Below are positions 34,856 through 46,395 of a DNA stretch of 64,000 nucleotides, piece after piece. Position numbers and translations under genes: made by a program. Source of the DNA: Pyropia haitanensis (Eukaryota > Rhodophyta > Bangiophyceae > Bangiales > Bangiaceae); assembly GCA_008729055.1 (NCBI GenBank), contig SDUX01000005.1, positions 1,806,875-1,870,874 on the forward strand, in the 5' to 3' direction. How positions within the stretch are numbered: position 1 is the first letter of the stretch; each line of letters opens with the position of its first letter. The notes beneath the pieces are model-generated. The model saw nothing but the letters and a program-made list of their open reading frames with translations. It ran no database searches and was not told where the DNA came from.

Positions 34856-37116
34856 CACGTCCGGGCGCGCGGCCACATGCAAGTAAAATACATCGTTTCA
34901 AATACACAGAACACAGTGGGTGGGGCAACCGTTTTCCTATTGGAGTTGGATGGCTGCAAAATGGGGCACCCCCCAAAAAGCAACACGTGCTTCTGACACG
35001 GAAGAAAAAAGCTTCACACAGAGAAAAAAACACCGCTGACCTCGTGACGTGCTGTGCTCTTCAACGGTGTGTTCACATTCCACAGCTGACCAAGAGATCG
35101 AGAGAAAGAAATTGGTTGGTTGCTAACTGGGGTCAGACGGACAATACTTTTTGCGATCGACTGCTTTTTGTTCTGACAGACAGCGAGTGAAGCGCAATCA
35201 ATCGTCAGCGGCCCCACGGAGACAATATCTTTCGTTTCAAAAAAGGGTGAAGCGCCGCCGTCGCCCATGGAGTAAACGAACGACCGAAACCCGCTCTACT
35301 GATTTGGTCGGCGTCCAATGGAGTGGGCGCATCTGTGACGGGGGTTGTAACGCTACTTAGCGTGACGCGTCTCGCTGAGAGCACGGCATATTGCAGATTG
35401 GAAACGAATCGCAGACACACGGGCTGCTGTCGATACGGATAATGTATGCCTATCCGACTGCCGACGGATAGGGCGAGCACGCCGTGCCCGCGTCGTTTTT
35501 CGGCGCCGGCCAGCCACGCTCCCGCGGCGGGTCACGGCGGGGGGCGGCTGCTCAGCGGCAAGCTCCTCCCTGTTTTGGCGCCGCGCGGCGCTGGCGGCAG
35601 GGGTAGGTGCTGCGTTTTGGCGCCTGGGGACGCGGCGGGGCGGCGGGGCGTGCTGCTCTTGGGCGCGCTGGGTGGATGGGGGGGGGGGCGCTGGTGGGCC
35701 TGCTGCCGCCCCTTTTTTTGGCGCGCCGCCTCGTAAGGGCCGGCGGGGGGCAGGCGTCACGCGGTGTGCGGGGGGTCGGCGGGGGCGCTGGTGCCCTGCC
35801 GTTTTTGGGGCTGCGCGGCGCTAGCGGTCGGGGCAGGTGCAGCATTTTAGGCGCCTGGGGACGCGGCGGGGGGCCGGGGCAGGGGGGGGCGTCGTGCTGC
35901 CCTTTCGGAGGCGTGGGGAGAGTGGGTGCGTGGTGCCCGGATGTTCGAGCGTGCTTGGGTGGGCGGAGACCTCATGGTCGGGACTGCACGCGCCGGGCTT
36001 TTCGAGCGTCGCCTGGTGGGGGGCCAGCATCACTCGATGGGGACGGGGGGGGAATCGTCTCAGGCGCTTTGCTGCCTTTCTTCTTTTTTAGCGCGGACCA
36101 CGCCACACGGGCGGACCGCACTGGGTGGCTTTCTTTGCGAATGGTGCCTCTGACGGGGGAGAGGCGGGGCGCGTGGCCCTTTTGGGCTCGCCAGATTGGG
36201 GCGGGGGGTTGGGGTGTGCCCGCTGCTCTGTCTCTATTGTGACGCTTCACCTGGGGCCCAGGGGGGCGTGTTTTTGCATCCGGCGGGTGGGGGGGCACCC
36301 TCCCACGGGCACCAGGGGGTTGACGGAGCTGATGGGGGCACATTCTTCGCGTTGTCCCGGGCCTGGCGCAAGAGGCGCTCTGCCGGGCGGGCAGGTGCGC
36401 TCGTGGGCACGCGCCAGCGGCGGATCGGACGCTGTTACTGCCGCTGTTCGGAGGCTGCGGGCTGTTTGGGGGCCGCAGGCCGGCTGTCTGTTGCCGCTGC
36501 GCCTCTTTGCGACTCTCGTACGTGCCGCCGTGGCAGCGGTGATGCTCTGCGTGGGTCGATGCCTCTTGTTAACGCGGCGCGGTGCTGCGCGCGCTTCTCC
36601 CTCACGCGCACTAGGGGCACCTCCGGGTACGTTTGTTTGCTTTGTCTGTTTTGGCACCATCATTTCTTAGCGAGCAGCGAGCATGCTCCTCGGCAGTCTC
36701 CGCTGTGACCGATTGTTGCCCACCCCTTCCCACGTGCCGGAGAGTGAGCGCGGCGCGGCTGGCGCGGCCGCAATGGGTTGAGGAGTCTACCGCCGGGTTG
36801 CCGGCGTCGGTGTGGGATGAGTGGGGTGTGGCATTCTACACTAGGTAGCCCTTGTCCACAGCAGTGACGTTCGTGCCGCATCTCACACGGTCCCTCCTCT
36901 GCCCCCCTCCGAGCCTCGTGCCATCCCTTTTGGCCCCCCTTGCCACCTGCCTTTGTCTGTCGCTGCCCGCCGCCCTGCAGTTTCCACTGCTCAACCTTAT
37001 CCACTGCTTCCCCTCCCTTCATTACACACCACGGCTGATCGTCCTGTTCCCGCGGCGTCCGGCTTGCCGCAGTGTTCACCAGCCCCGCCGGGGTCACCCC
37101 CGCGGTCACTCCCCCC
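34856..37116. repeat. Spacer with a 231-bp tandem duplication (about 35573-35960); no gene
   Basis: Two imperfect copies 231 bp apart: ttttggcgcctggggacgcg at about 35612 and ttttaggcgcctggggacgc at about 35844, each preceded by cgcggcgct. 35345-35363 is the candidate right end of the pogo-like element. 35,950-36,700 shows overlapping Gly/Arg/Cys-rich frames on both strands. 36,850-37,116 is C/T-rich flank of the LTR. No domain was found, so no gene is called. Confidence 0.5.
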
Positions 37117-37639
37117 TGTAGCAATACGGCTACGCCGACCCACAACTTGTGGGGGCGGAACACGCACGCTTGGGTCCCAACTTGAAACAACGGAAGCAAC
37201 CCGTGCAGCACCAACACGCGACTTGCGTGTGACGAGTGGCCGACTCGCCAAGGCACGAACAAGGTGTGTCGGAGCCAGACGGAGCTTACTTGGCAGCCAA
37301 GGGGGGCCCTCCCCGCCTTGCTGTCCCGCGCATATAAACCCTCGTGTGCGCGCATGCGCGCGCACACCCCTCGCAAAACACGCAAAAAAATGAACACTCA
37401 GACCACCCATTACAAAAGGCTCCACAATCAAAGCAAGCAAGCGTAGAAGTCCGTCTGGCTCCCGCGCAAAAATCCCCAGGATACGAACCACTGCAATACT
37501 CTGCAAATGGGGTGCCGAAAGTCCCAGTCGGAACTTCGAGCTGAAATCGGAATATTTCACTCATGGGTCGGGTGAAATCCAATCTCAATTCTGAGCCACT
37601 TGCTCCGAATATTCAAACCCAGATTCGGGGTTTGTCACA
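37117..37639 (+). mobile_element. Second LTR copy (523 bp), no matching target duplication
   Basis: Starts TGTAGCAATACGG and ends TTTGTCACA; near-identical along its length to 11234-11751. TATAAA is kept at 37333-37338, but the poly(A) hexamer of the first copy (CCAATAAAAAGG) reads CCATTACAAAAGG here, so it is lost. Left flank ccccc and right flank tgttc do not match, so either the insertion is old or rearranged, or one side is the interior of a degraded element. Neither flank shows retrotransposon coding sequence. Confidence 0.75.
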
Positions 37640-38879
37640 TGTTCCCCTCCTCAACAGTCCAGCCGTCCCGGCGGACGTCCAATCATCTGCCACTTGCAGA
37701 TCTCTCGGGGGGTGGCGAGATTGCACCTCCGCAGGTGGGGGGGGCTAAGGATACGAGAGTCACAACTCGTGACGCTCCCACCTCATTGGGTGGACGAAAA
37801 GATTTGGCCCAGTGTCGTGCGGGACACGTACAGGCCGGAGGCGCCGCGCCCACAAACGCGTGTCGCGCGGGCCCCCCCCCCAGGGCGGTCGAGCACATCT
37901 CGTAGCCCGGGTCGCGTGGGCCGTGTCAGGGGGGGGGGGCTAGTGCAGTGTCCGCCCGCACCCCCCCCCTTTCCACATAACCTGTCGCGAGGGGTGGCGC
38001 GAGGTGACTCACCACCCCCCCCCCTCCGAGGGCGTGGCGTGCCGCCTTGGCTCGCCGGATGCGGGGCGTGGCGTGCCGCCTTGGCACGCCGCACGCGGGG
38101 CGCGGGGTGTGCCCACTCGGCACACCTCGTGCAGGGTGCGGGGTGTGCCCACTCGGAACCCCTCGCACATAACGGGCACCTCCTCCTGTTGCTGTTCCTG
38201 GGAGTTTTCAGGGACACGCAGGAGGAGTATCTCCAGGGGGAGGCACCGAGTCAACTTGGCTCGGGCCCCTCGGGTGCAGTCGAGAGCGGGGGATGAGTTG
38301 CCACTCCGCCCCTATATCCGTCGCCTCACTCCGGGTCGAGGTGACGCTTCCCCCGGGGCGAGAGTTTTCTCCCGGGGCCGTCCGGTCGGCGCGCATCTCC
38401 CCTTGCTTTTCCCAGTTTCCCCTTGGTGTTCCAGGTGCGGGGCGGTGGTCGGGGCGCTGCTCTGCCCTTCCCGGCCCCTGTGTCGGGCGCGTGCTCCCTC
38501 CCCCCCTCGGTCGGGTCTGTGTCATCCCTGGTGTTTTTCTCTTCCGCTCCTGGGTCCGGCGGTCGGCGGCGGGGGGTGTGTTCTTTTCCTCCTCCCCCTC
38601 TGGGTCGGGCGGCCGGCGGTCGGCGTGCGTCTCCCTCTCCTCCTTGCTCGGGTTTGGGTCTTCCGTTCTTCCTCCCGCGGGGTCAAGCGGCCATCGGTGG
38701 GTGGTGTGTCTTCGCCTCCCTCCCACGGATCGGGAGGTCGGCGGCTGCGTGATGTCTTCCCCTCATTCCTGCCGTGGGGTTGTGCGGTCATCGATGAAGG
38801 GTGTGTTTTCCCCGTCCGCCTCTGGGTCGGGCGGCCGGCGGCGGGGGTGGTGCCTTCTCTTCCGCCCCTTGGTCAAGGT
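37640..38879. repeat. Spacer with two tandem-repeat blocks
   Basis: 38,030-38,170: direct repeats of about 40 bp built on ggcgtgccgccttggc and gggtgtgcccactcgg. 38,500-38,870: a degenerate minisatellite of about 46-49 bp (words like tctgggtcgggcggccggcg at about 38603 and 38821), C/T-rich on the plus strand, running straight into the Tc1 transposase. 37,640-38,000 has C and G runs. No gene recognised. Confidence 0.5.
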
Positions 38880-39843
38880 GCCGAGCAGGTCTTTGCCGCC
38901 AACCGGACGGCCATCCAGGTGTTGGTGGAAGCGGGACACACCAACAGGTGTGTGGTAGATCACGTTGGCATCCGCCTGGGCACCGTGGCGCGGATTGCGT
39001 GCCGCGTTCGCAGCGAGGGGACGGCCGCGGCGCGCCACCGCCCCGGGCGGCCGTCCCTTCTCGACTCCCAGGCGTCCTGCCGCCTGCAGCTGATCATTTT
39101 CAGGCACCGCCTATGGTCCCTGGACCAGGTCACGGAGGACTTCAATCTCGGTTTGGCGCGCCCCGTCTCCACGCGGATGGTGCGGCGCTGCCTACACCGC
39201 ACGTGCATCTCCAACTACGCGGCAGTCACAAAGCCGATTTTGACGCCCGCACAGGTGCGCCAGCGGCTGCATTGGGGACGTGACAAGGTCCCGTGGCCCC
39301 TTTGTCGCGTGGGAGCACGTCGCATTCTCGGATGAGAGCTCCTTTACTCTGCGGCCTGCTCGAGGTGGGGCGCGCGTCTCGCGACGCTCCGATCAGCGTT
39401 ACCTGCCCGCGTGCCTGCGCCCCTCGTTCAAGTCGGGTCAACAGACCCTCTCCGTCTAGGCTGCGTTTTCCGCGCGCGGCCGGACGCCGCTGGTGCGCGT
39501 TGAGAGCCGATTGAACCAGTTCAAGTATATCGACATTTTGCACGAGCACCTGCTTCCGTTCGTGGAGAGCAAGAACGGCGGCAACAACGACTTCATCCTC
39601 CAAGAGGACAACTATGGGCCCCAACGGGCTCACAACGTCGGCAAGTACCTGGCACTTCATGGCGTACGGCGCCTGGACTGGGCTCCTCAGAGCCCGGACA
39701 TGAACCCGATTGAAAATGCCTGGAGTGTGCTGGAGACTCGGCTGCAGGAGCGCCCGCAGCATCCTACGACTCTGGAAGATCTCTTTACTGCTTTGAGTGA
39801 GGAGTGGGACCGCCTGCCTGTGTGTTTTTGTGCTGGTTTGTGA
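38880..39843 (+). pseudogene. Tc1/mariner transposase (DD34E), one-base insertion and one in-frame TAG
   Basis: N-terminal paired-type helix-turn-helix: FAANRTAIQVLVEAGHTN, VGIRLGTVARIACRV, GRP linker (RHRPGRPSLL), then STRMVRRCLHRTCISN and LTPAQVRQRLHWGRDKVPW. In the cccc at 39297-39300 one extra base shifts the frame; it resumes as VAWEHVAFSDESSF, with the first catalytic Asp. TAG at 39457-39459 stands where Tc1 proteins carry the conserved Trp of VWGA, followed by FSARGRTPLVRVESRLN. The second Asp is in FILQEDNYGPQRAH and the Glu in PDMNPIENAW, with exactly 34 residues between them. The frame ends at TGA 39841-39843. No ATG is obvious at the N-terminus; the start may lie in the C/T-rich repeats upstream. 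Two small lesions make it inactive as written. Terminal inverted repeats and a TA duplication were not found. Confidence 0.85.
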
Positions 39844-41072
39844 GAGTCGATGCCCTCCCGGGTAGCTGCCGTGGTGAAGGCGCCGGGGCACTCAACAAAG
39901 TATTGAGTCGAATGGGCATATGACGCTTTCCAGGCCACTTTTTCCGGTTAAGTCTCAGCCTATCGGAATCGAGCATCCAAAATTGCAAGATCGCTTCTAT
40001 ACTTCTGTCCCCCTCTTGTACACGCCGCGAGCGCGTCGTGTAGGTACCCGGTGGTCGAAGCGGGATCCCCGAGGCGGACCCACGATCCCCGGCCGGTGCC
40101 CCCCCCGGAGGAGGAACCTCGGCCGTAAAAAAAGACCCATTTGGCAGCACGTGGGCGCCCTGCCGCGGGGCGTCCATAGTGGCTGACAGGAATCGACGTA
40201 GTAGCAGTAAGAATGATCTTGCGCCGCCGCACACAAAAAAGCCTCGAGAATCAGGAGGGGGGGAATAACGGTGAAGCGATCCGTTGTCCGCCGTTGTAGT
40301 CGCCCCCTCCCCCGCTGATCCACCAGAAAATGTAGCGGTTTTCGCCCGTTGCCCCGCCCGGCGGATACCCACAACGCAGAAGACCAGACTATCGTAGCCC
40401 GTCTTCACCACCACGAAGGAACCGACCTGCACCGACTGTCACAGTCCCCACCTGCCCCTGAGGGGTAAGGTGAGGAGCGTTGCTCGGGCGGAGAGGTTGG
40501 AACAAAGAATAGTTCATTTGGGTTCGTCGGCGGTGAGTGGCCACCGTCAGCAACACTCAAATACCCTCTAGGCCGGAGGTGGGTTGTTCCGCCGCCCGGC
40601 CCGCCCCCTTGTACCCCCTTGACCACCCACCACCCCTCTCCAGACCGCTAATCAGTCTGGAGACACCCCTGCGTGAGACGAATCTACCAATGCGAAGTGG
40701 CCCCCCCCTTGTCTTCCCCCTTCCCGGTTTTCTCCCGGAAAGGGATCCAATCTGAGGAAAGCAGGGGGCTACTTTGGACCCCCTAGGCGGGGCGCCCTGG
40801 ATCGCAGCCTACAACTCTCCCGACGCCCTTCGCGCGTCCCTTGTACCAGCACCCCCGTCCCCCGCCTGCTGCGCAATGGCTGACCCGACATGCGAGCGAG
40901 ACCCACCGGAGACTGACTACGTTCGCGGGAGCTTGCTTTCTGCCTCTCGACGGACCCGCGCCCCGCCTTTCTGTGGACCCTGCGAAGCATAGTGAAGCAC
41001 TCAGCGCACCATGATTCTGTTTACCGCGCTGTGACCGCCGTGATCTGCAACGTTTACTTCTGTTGAGTACGG
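39844..41072. other. Spacer, no gene recognised
   Basis: 39,890-39,960 is AT-richer flank of the Tc1 element. 40,030-40,600 and 40,640-41,070 contain only short overlapping frames without motifs. Possible remnants of an older element, nothing identifiable. Confidence 0.45.
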
Positions 41073-43708
41073 GTGTTCATGTTGAGCACTCCCCCGCCTC
41101 GTCCGCTATTTTCTCTTCTTCTAGGCTCGGTCTTGTCAGATACACCTCCAACTTTCAATGTACGACTGGTCTTTGACTGTATGGCGCACCCATCCCTGGA
41201 CTCATTGTCCACGGACAAGCCTCTGAGCTTTGTGTGCCTCGCCTGTGAAGATGCTTTCCTCTACCCGACGGCAGCGATGAATGACTACCTGAGGTCTTTG
41301 AGCAATCATCCCTCTGAGCTGAGTGCCCACCAGAGAGCCGCTAGGCTCAGGCAAAGGGGCAACTCCTGCCACATGTATAGGAACTCATCGGGCGTAGTGC
41401 TTGGCACAAGCACAACCTGCAATGAAAGGAGGCGAGTCGTTCGTAAGAAGCGGGCAGCTTCCAACTCAGCCTGCCTATCAACCCGCCACGCCAGCGGCCG
41501 TGCGGTACATGCGTGCTACTCACCGTCACCCGCCCTTTGGTACTTTTTGTGGACCCCCCAAGAAGCTGACGCGGAGCGCGGCAAGCAACGGGACAAGTGT
41601 CGCAAGGTGTGCAGCGGCTGCAGATCCTCGGCTGAAAGGCAATTGTGATCCGAGCGTTTGTCATCCTTCGACGGTGCGGCGGGTGACTGCGATGGTGCCC
41701 CAAGTGATCTTTGCGGGGGACCCCATGCCGGGGGGCTGGACTTGCTTGGCTATGCAGCTTTCACGCCAGGACATTTGAGGCTGTCGTTGTTACTTCCCGC
41801 AGCGGCGGCAACGCCCATCATCCCACCGAAGCCTGCGGGCCTGGATGAGACGTCTGTCACTGTCGTGGCGTCCGAAAGGCCCGACCGTCGCGTGACCGTG
41901 TGTGCCGGTCCAGATTCCTGCGTCTCGCTAGGACTCGCCCAAAAGGACCCCGCGCACGTTTCGCTGTCCGTCGCTGGTCTGGCTGTGGCGCCCGACGCCG
42001 ACCATTGGTCAACGGAGCGGATGCTGGAGAACCTGGTGGCGCGGTATGAGTATTTTGGCGGCGCCAAGCTGCAGCGGTCTGAAGCTTTGCTGACCGAGCA
42101 CCTGCGTAAGACGACGCCCAGCAAAACAAGCTGTAAGTTTAAAGTCGGCGCCAACAGGCGATACGCCTTGCTGCCCGCAGCTGCACCAGGACCCGTGAGT
42201 CTGCGGCGGATGCGGCTGCACGTGCGGCGCACGAGGACGGCGGCAGAATCGGTCCTCAATTAAGATGGCCTGTCTCTGAACCTCAATTCCCTGCTGGCCA
42301 TTTCGCATGAAGCGCACCAGAAGGAGGGCGATTCGGTGGGCCCCATACGACAGCTGTACCGCCTCTATGCGCGGGCGCATGCCCAATTCTTGGCTCAACA
42401 CGACGTCAGCGCCACAACAATGAATGCGCTGCGGCAGGCGCTGGGTGGAAAGCACAGCGGCCTCGCCTTGCGTGAGGACCTCCGGCGCGAGTTGACGGCG
42501 TTATTCCAAAAGCCGGGGCGCCAGGTGCGCGCGGATGACCGCGGCGCGCACCTCGTTAGATTACGGAAGACGCCAAAGGGGCTGTTTGTCGAGCTGGTCA
42601 CACAAGTGGCGAGTTTGTGGATCGCCACGTCATAGGGCCGGACGGAGCACCTGTCCCGCACACCGCTCTTTTTTCGCCAAGTCGAGAACCTCATACCCAA
42701 CACAATGACAAGACTGCTGACGTCCATGTCTGCCACGGATTAGACAAGGGTGGACGTCGTACGGCCTCATCCAAGCTTGTCATTACAGCAATCAACCAGA
42801 TGCGCCCTATAACACGGGCCAGCTCCATCCTCCTATGTACAATGCCTTACGTCAGCGACAACAATGCGGAGCTCCGCCAGATGATTGGCCCATGGGTGCC
42901 GGACATTCAAGAGCTGTTGGCCAGCGGCATCCAGGTGGCCGGCATTCTGCGCGCAGTGCGTCTCTTTTTGGACGGCAATTCAGCTTTCCTGTCTGGTTTT
43001 CTAGGACACCAGAGGGCGTCTGCGCGCCAGCCCTGTGCGTGGTGTACGCCCGTGTCGCGACCCAGCGGAGCCAATGCCGTGCTCGTGGCGGACCTCGGAC
43101 ACCTCCGAAGTCCTGCACCCCCGCCTATCAAAATGAGAACAAGAGAACACCATATTGAGGTGACTGAGGCGTACGCAGACGATGCGAGCGACAGCCTGCC
43201 GGTGCAGCTTTGTCCATCCGAGCATCTGTCCATTGTGCGGCCGTGTTTGTTTGCGGTTTACCCCAGTTAAACTGTCGTGGCGGCGCTCCATTTTACGCTT
43301 AGCGTCATCCAGGCGCCGCTCAGACTTGGAGTCGAGGCTATGTTTCTGGAGAGCGGCCCCGCGGTAGCTCTGGAGGCGGTCATCGCTGTCGGCACTACAT
43401 TGCTGGATGACGTGCGTGTGCATCCTGTCGCCTAGCACGGCGGTGGATTTGAGGGGCGGGAGTGCCACCGCATCCGCAAGCGGTCACGGCTGGTATGCGA
43501 CGCGCTGGCCCCTTCACTGTCGGCCAACCGGACGCATGACTTGCGCGGCGTCCGGAATGACTAGACCCCGCTGTCCCGTACGCTAAGCCGTGCACAAAAT
43601 ATTTATGCTGCCGAGGTGGCCGCCTTTGATGAGGGCGCCCGGCTGTTTGCGCCTGCCTTGTTAATGCGTTCCCGTGGATCAGCGCTACACCACAACTACA
43701 CGCTCTAA
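41073..43708 (+). pseudogene. Decayed DNA-transposon protein, family not assigned (Plavaka/CACTA-like layout)
   Basis: Frame 1 runs 41073-42635 with TGA 41646 and TAA 42261 as interruptions; after a frame change near 42610-42700, frame 2 runs to 43708 with TAA 43268, TAG 43433, TAG 43562 and TAA 43706. Motifs in order: a Cys pair (FVCLACEDAF); VHVCHGLDKGGRRTASSK; a region SDNNAELRQMIGPWV, GIQVAGILRAVRLFLDGNSAF, LGHQRASARQPCAWC; then AALHFTLSV; and HGGGFEGRECHRI. The order SD...L, G..V, R...P/L, D, LG, C..C, LH resembles the intact transposase at 58509-61700 (SDGRNDL, GFPV, RMLVP, D, LGG, CSHC, DLLH), so I infer a distant relative. The catalytic triad is not proven. Most stops fit C-to-T changes in Gln codons. 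Confidence 0.55.
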
Positions 43709-45738
43709 CACACCACGCCCTGACCAAAGAAAAGGTGTTTGTCGTTGCCAGTGGTGAGCAACGTCCCCCCGAGGGCGCAGCTCCGGTCGCGCTCTCCCCG
43801 CTCTTATCCCCCCGAGCGGCCGGGCCCGAGAGCACGGCGCGCCGCGCACCTGCTTCTGCAAGCGCGTTACAGACCCACCCAGGGGCCGCCGCACTGCCGA
43901 TGTCGCCGGGCACGGGCGGATAGCCCACGTTCTCATCGCGCCCCCACGCCACCCCCTTGCGCCGCACGGCGCCGCACGCCAGCGCAGTCGCGCTGGCGAG
44001 TGCGTTTTGCCCAGTTTGTCAGGCTAGCCCTGACACCTCTCCTGCCTCAAAGCACCGACGCGAGAATCAAATGCACACACATAAAAAGCGCAGTCAGTCA
44101 ATCACGTGTGGACACGAATATCGCGAGGCGGTGCTCGGCCGCCCACTGTCCGCCAACACGCCCCCGCCTATTTGAATCGCTTTGGATGCCCAGGCTCTTA
44201 CGGACACCAAGCGCATGAGGCGTGGCCCGGGTTGGTTCACCTACCTAAGCGCGCTGCCCGGCCGACTCCTTCCTTGGAACCTGCGTGCGATTTATGCGGC
44301 TGGCTGCCATAGAGCATCAGCCAGCAGCTGCGAGCGCGCTCGACAAGGGACAGCAACGCAGCTCGTCAGCTGGGTCGCACGTCGCTAGGCGCCCGTCGGA
44401 TAAGCGGCTGCGAGCCAACGAAACGGGCCCTCGCCAGACGACTGTTGGAAGATTAAAAAAGCTGAAAGGGATGCGGGCGTTGGCCCGAAGCCGTGTGAAG
44501 CAAGCAGCCACCAACGGCCAGGCACAAAAGATGAGGCTGCTTTGTGGCCTCGTGCCTCAATCCTTGTCAGCGGGGGACGAGGGCGAATTTGTGCCTGGCG
44601 CAGAGGGCATTGACCTGGCGGCAATCCTCGCTTAGTTGGGTGGGTCTACGGAGGTCTACGATGTAATAGAACACGATGATTTTGACCCTATTGCTTTTTA
44701 CTTATTGAGGTAGAGGTTGACAGGTTGGGGCGCGGGGTCGCGAAGAGAAGCATGAGGAGGTGGGAGGTGGAGTGGACGGCGGAAGGGTGGCAGGCGGCGG
44801 GACGGGTCGGGTGTCATAATGCGGCTGATACGCGCGATGGGCTTCTTGGATGTGTGGACAAAGGGGGACAGGCGGGGCTCAGTTTGCCGACATGCGTGCG
44901 TCGGGGGCGTCGGAGAGGTGACTCACGGATTGCCACCACGCCCGCGCAGAGGACTTGACGTCAGTGTTCTTACGAGTCCAGTTTAGATGCAGTGATGCAC
45001 CTTGAGCCGAGGAAGCCGGTCAGACGCCACACGTGGCTGGATCAGAATTCTTAGTCAAGTGTGTCGTCCAAAAGCCGTATCAGGCTGACAGACCCATAGC
45101 AGGTCAATGGGACGCCTCAGCCATCCTGCAGTCTCAGAAGTCCGCTTGAGAGGCCTCTTAACTGGGTGTGCGCAGAGGGCGGCGCGCTTGCATCGCGCTC
45201 TAGCGTGCACGAGCATTGGCAGAGTGATCCGAGAGGCGTACATAGGTAGTGACAATCTTTGGCGGGAATACTGTCTCGGTAGGTGTGACCCGGTGCGCCG
45301 GCCCCCACATGAGCCGCCGTATCCGAATTCTTTACAGATGAGACTTGACACGTTTTCCCTCCATCCAGTAGAATTCTGCCAAGTGTCGCCGCAAGTACGG
45401 TTACGGTTACGGTTACGGCGAACGGTGCGAGAGCTCTAACTGCCTCATATTCTCGGTAAACAACTTCCATTTTTCACTTTCTGCTTCGGAAAAGAGGCTG
45501 TCAGAGCTTGCACTCGAGTACTTGAGTCTTAATGGCTGGATACATTCGCTCCCGCAGAATCCGGATAGACTCGGCTTCCTCTGCTCATCGGAGTGTCATT
45601 ATACTCAACACCAGAGCTGCTGAGTACGATTTTAAAATCCGGCTCGTCCTCGGATTGGCGCTCTGTCCTGCTGTAATGATGCATTTTATCCCTCGCGGAT
45701 ATATCCGTGGCCATCCCTGATGATGACGTTTAATACGA
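43709..45738. other. Spacer; possible 3' remains of the unassigned element
   Basis: 44,285-44,635 holds an open Lys/Arg-rich frame (VGRLKKLKGMRALARSRVKQ) that could be the basic tail of the element to its left, but no motif supports it. 44,640-45,540 has no gene. Three tandem ttacgg-type hexamers occur at about 45401-45420. Confidence 0.35.
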
Positions 45739-46395
45739 TTACCGATCTGACGAACTAGATCGGCTCGTTGCCGTCGATGATCGGGGCTTGGATAGGGCGT
45801 CTTCACGTCGAGTGTGACGAGCGCCCTTGTGCGTACGGCGGCCGCGCTTGGAGGTACCTTGAGCGGGGCGCTTGCTGTATACTTGAAGAAGAGCCTGAAG
45901 TCTCGCAAAAAGCTCCGCCGTGTCGTGTTTTTCCTTGAGCGGCTCGGGTGCAGGCTGCTTGCGGTCCTTGGGCTGGGCCTTCTTGTTCTGTCGGGGCTTC
46001 TTCGTGGAGCCACTGGCGGATCTGCTTCCCTGAGCAGACTTCTGCATCTCAACCAGCAAATCTTGCTGCTGCTGCGGACTTCGCGTCAGTTCAGCTACCG
46101 TGGTGTGCTCGTCGTTCAGGGCTTGCTCTGCTTGTGCAAAAGCAGCTTTGTAGGTGGCAGTCCAGCAGGCGTCCCCCGCCGGGGCGGTAGGCGTCGGCCC
46201 AGTCGCCGACGCCGGGTCCGCTGGAAACAATAGCAAGTCGTCATCTGGGTCCTCGTGTGCGTGAACCGGTGAGGCCCGACAAACAGGCGGGGGGGGGTCG
46301 TCGCGTTCTTGTGTGGTAGAGGCGGATCTCGTGGTGACGCCCTGTCGACGCGTCCCATCGGAGAGTACTTTGTCTTTCGGCAGGTGCCGATCCAC
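45739..46395 (-). CDS. Hypothetical Gln/Lys-rich protein fragment, possibly gag-like
   Basis: 218 codons without ATG at the open end, so the start may be in an upstream exon (a short acidic frame, RLSSTEEDFFRG, lies at about 46400-46450). Composition is non-repetitive and coding-like: TTRSASTTQERDDPPPP, an acidic DPDDDLLLFPADP, an Ala-rich helix TYKAAFAQAEQALNDEHTTVAEL, a Gln run, and a Lys/Arg-rich C-terminal half with KEKHDTAELFARLQALLQVY. Hydrophilic proteins of this kind occur as gag-like ORFs of retroelements, but no zinc knuckle, protease or polymerase is next to it, so I assign no function. Confidence 0.3.
   Translation of the reverse strand: MDRHLPKDKVLSDGTRRQGVTTRSASTTQERDDPPPPVCRASPVHAHEDPDDDLLLFPADPASATGPTPTAPAGDACWTATYKAAFAQAEQALNDEHTTVAELTRSPQQQQDLLVEMQKSAQGSRSASGSTKKPRQNKKAQPKDRKQPAPEPLKEKHDTAELFARLQALLQVYSKRPAQGTSKRGRRTHKGARHTRREDALSKPRSSTATSRSSSSDR

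Noticed and set aside
38030..38870. CRISPR-like array from the regularly spaced repeats
   Set aside because: Repeats are adjacent and degenerate with no unique spacers; ordinary minisatellite.
37117..39843. LTR copy at 37117 as the 5' LTR of a full retrotransposon extending right
   Set aside because: No primer-binding site, gag or pol follows; the next coding sequence is a Tc1 transposase.
45401..45420. Three tandem ttacgg hexamers resembling telomeric repeat
   Set aside because: Only three units and not a known telomere unit; too short to mean anything.
45739..46395. Firm call as retrotransposon gag
   Set aside because: No zinc knuckle and no neighbouring protease, reverse transcriptase or integrase; kept only as a hypothetical.
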